Positions 63,817-64,000 of a DNA stretch of 64,000 nt are shown here, piece after piece (positions within the stretch are counted from its first letter, which is position 1; each line of letters opens with the position of its first letter). Source of the stretch: Sphingomonas mali NBRC 15500 (GTDB taxonomy: Bacteria; Pseudomonadota; Alphaproteobacteria; Sphingomonadales; Sphingomonadaceae). The stretch covers positions 124,001 through 188,000 of the forward strand of contig NZ_BCYX01000003.1 of the NCBI RefSeq assembly GCF_001598415.1, written 5' to 3'. The notes under the pieces were generated by a model, which saw nothing but the letters and a program-made list of their open reading frames with translations, did no database searches and was not told the origin of the DNA. The translations under genes and the position numbers were made by a program.

Positions 63817-64000
63817 GCTCGCTTCCCCTGCGGTCCGAACCCGGCGGTCTGCGCATATCGCACGAGTTCGCGGTTGCTCGGCAACGTCCGGATCGCATAA
63901 TCGGCCTGCCGCTGCACTTCGGCAAAGGCGGCGCGCGCGTCGTCATGATAGCGATAAGCGCCGGCCTTGGCCGACAGATCGGTCTTCCAGCCCATGCCGT
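63813..64000 (-). CDS. Unrecognised protein, C-terminal part, runs off the window
   Basis: An open frame enters from the window edge and ends at 63813, overlapping the halogenase start by ATGA. The visible roughly 62 residues (GMGWKTDLSAKAGAYRYHDDARAAFAEV and on to a GFGPQGKRA end) are soluble and helical. Genes next to receptor-linked halogenases often encode SapC-like or cupin-like proteins, but this fragment shows no motif that lets me choose. Confidence 0.6.
   Translation of the reverse strand, partial: GMGWKTDLSAKAGAYRYHDDARAAFAEVQRQADYAIRTLPSNRELVRYAQTAGFGPQGKRA

Noticed and set aside
1..64000. CRISPR arrays, rRNA genes, prophage structural genes, replication origin
   Set aside because: No regularly spaced repeats, rRNA sequence, phage structural proteins or DnaA-box clusters were seen on either strand.

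Overview
The window reads as a chromosomal segment of a high-GC alphaproteobacterium, most likely a sphingomonad (Sphingomonas/Novosphingobium-like). The reasons are three large TonB-dependent receptors, a lignostilbene-type dioxygenase, a two-subunit hydroquinone 1,2-dioxygenase, receptor-linked flavin halogenases and a dense load of secreted glycoside hydrolases. This assignment rests on gene content and protein style only; no rRNA or intact tRNA is present.

Layout. (1) 1-4616, minus strand: a compact pmbA-tldD-trxB-trxA-orf operon (TldD/TldE protease plus thioredoxin system). (2) 5238-17547: an aromatic (stilbenoid-type) gene group with an acyl-CoA-dehydrogenase-fold flavin monooxygenase, a carotenoid/lignostilbene oxygenase, an SDR, a tandem-HTH GntR regulator, an MFS importer, a secreted di-haem cytochrome, an OmpA-like protein, a secreted SnoaL-like protein and a TonB receptor. 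(3) 17816-18816: a dead IS5-family element with both ends preserved, inserted in a small secreted-protein gene. (4) 18878-27134, minus: TonB receptor, two exported alpha/beta hydrolases and a GH106 alpha-L-rhamnosidase. (5) 27737-39655: an AraC regulator, a GH3 beta-glucosidase and an apparently complete hydroquinone operon: hydroquinone 1,2-dioxygenase (two subunits), 4-hydroxymuconic semialdehyde dehydrogenase, maleylacetate reductase, an intradiol (hydroxyquinol-type) dioxygenase, a Rieske ferredoxin, 3-oxoadipate CoA-transferase and 3-oxoadipyl-CoA thiolase. (6) 39656-40362: a seam carrying a decayed tRNA-Leu remnant. (7) 40363-63816: a plant-polysaccharide locus with GH43, GH39, a LytS/LytTR two-component system, a TonB receptor, a halogenase, GH9, GH2, GH35, a LacI regulator, 2-oxoglutarate semialdehyde dehydrogenase and a second halogenase coupled to a gene that runs off the window.

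How the parts may work together. Regions 4 and 5 look like one system for plant phenolic glycosides. A receptor, esterases, a rhamnosidase and a beta-glucosidase would take up and deglycosylate the substrate. The released hydroquinone would then be ring-cleaved and carried to acetyl-CoA and succinyl-CoA. An arbutin-like glycoside is the simplest substrate fitting GH3 plus hydroquinone dioxygenase. Two inverted copies of a roughly 90-bp promoter-like repeat flank the AraC gene, one upstream of the receptor and one upstream of the GH3/hydroquinone operon. The GH3 gene is preceded, in frame, by a diverged 5' copy of the dioxygenase small-subunit gene. In region 7, near-identical LacI-type operators upstream of the receptor (46.6 kb) and of the semialdehyde dehydrogenase (60.4 kb) suggest that the LacI protein at 59-60 kb links hemicellulose uptake to oxidative pentose catabolism.

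Most enzyme families are secure from motifs. Substrates, operons and regulation are inference.
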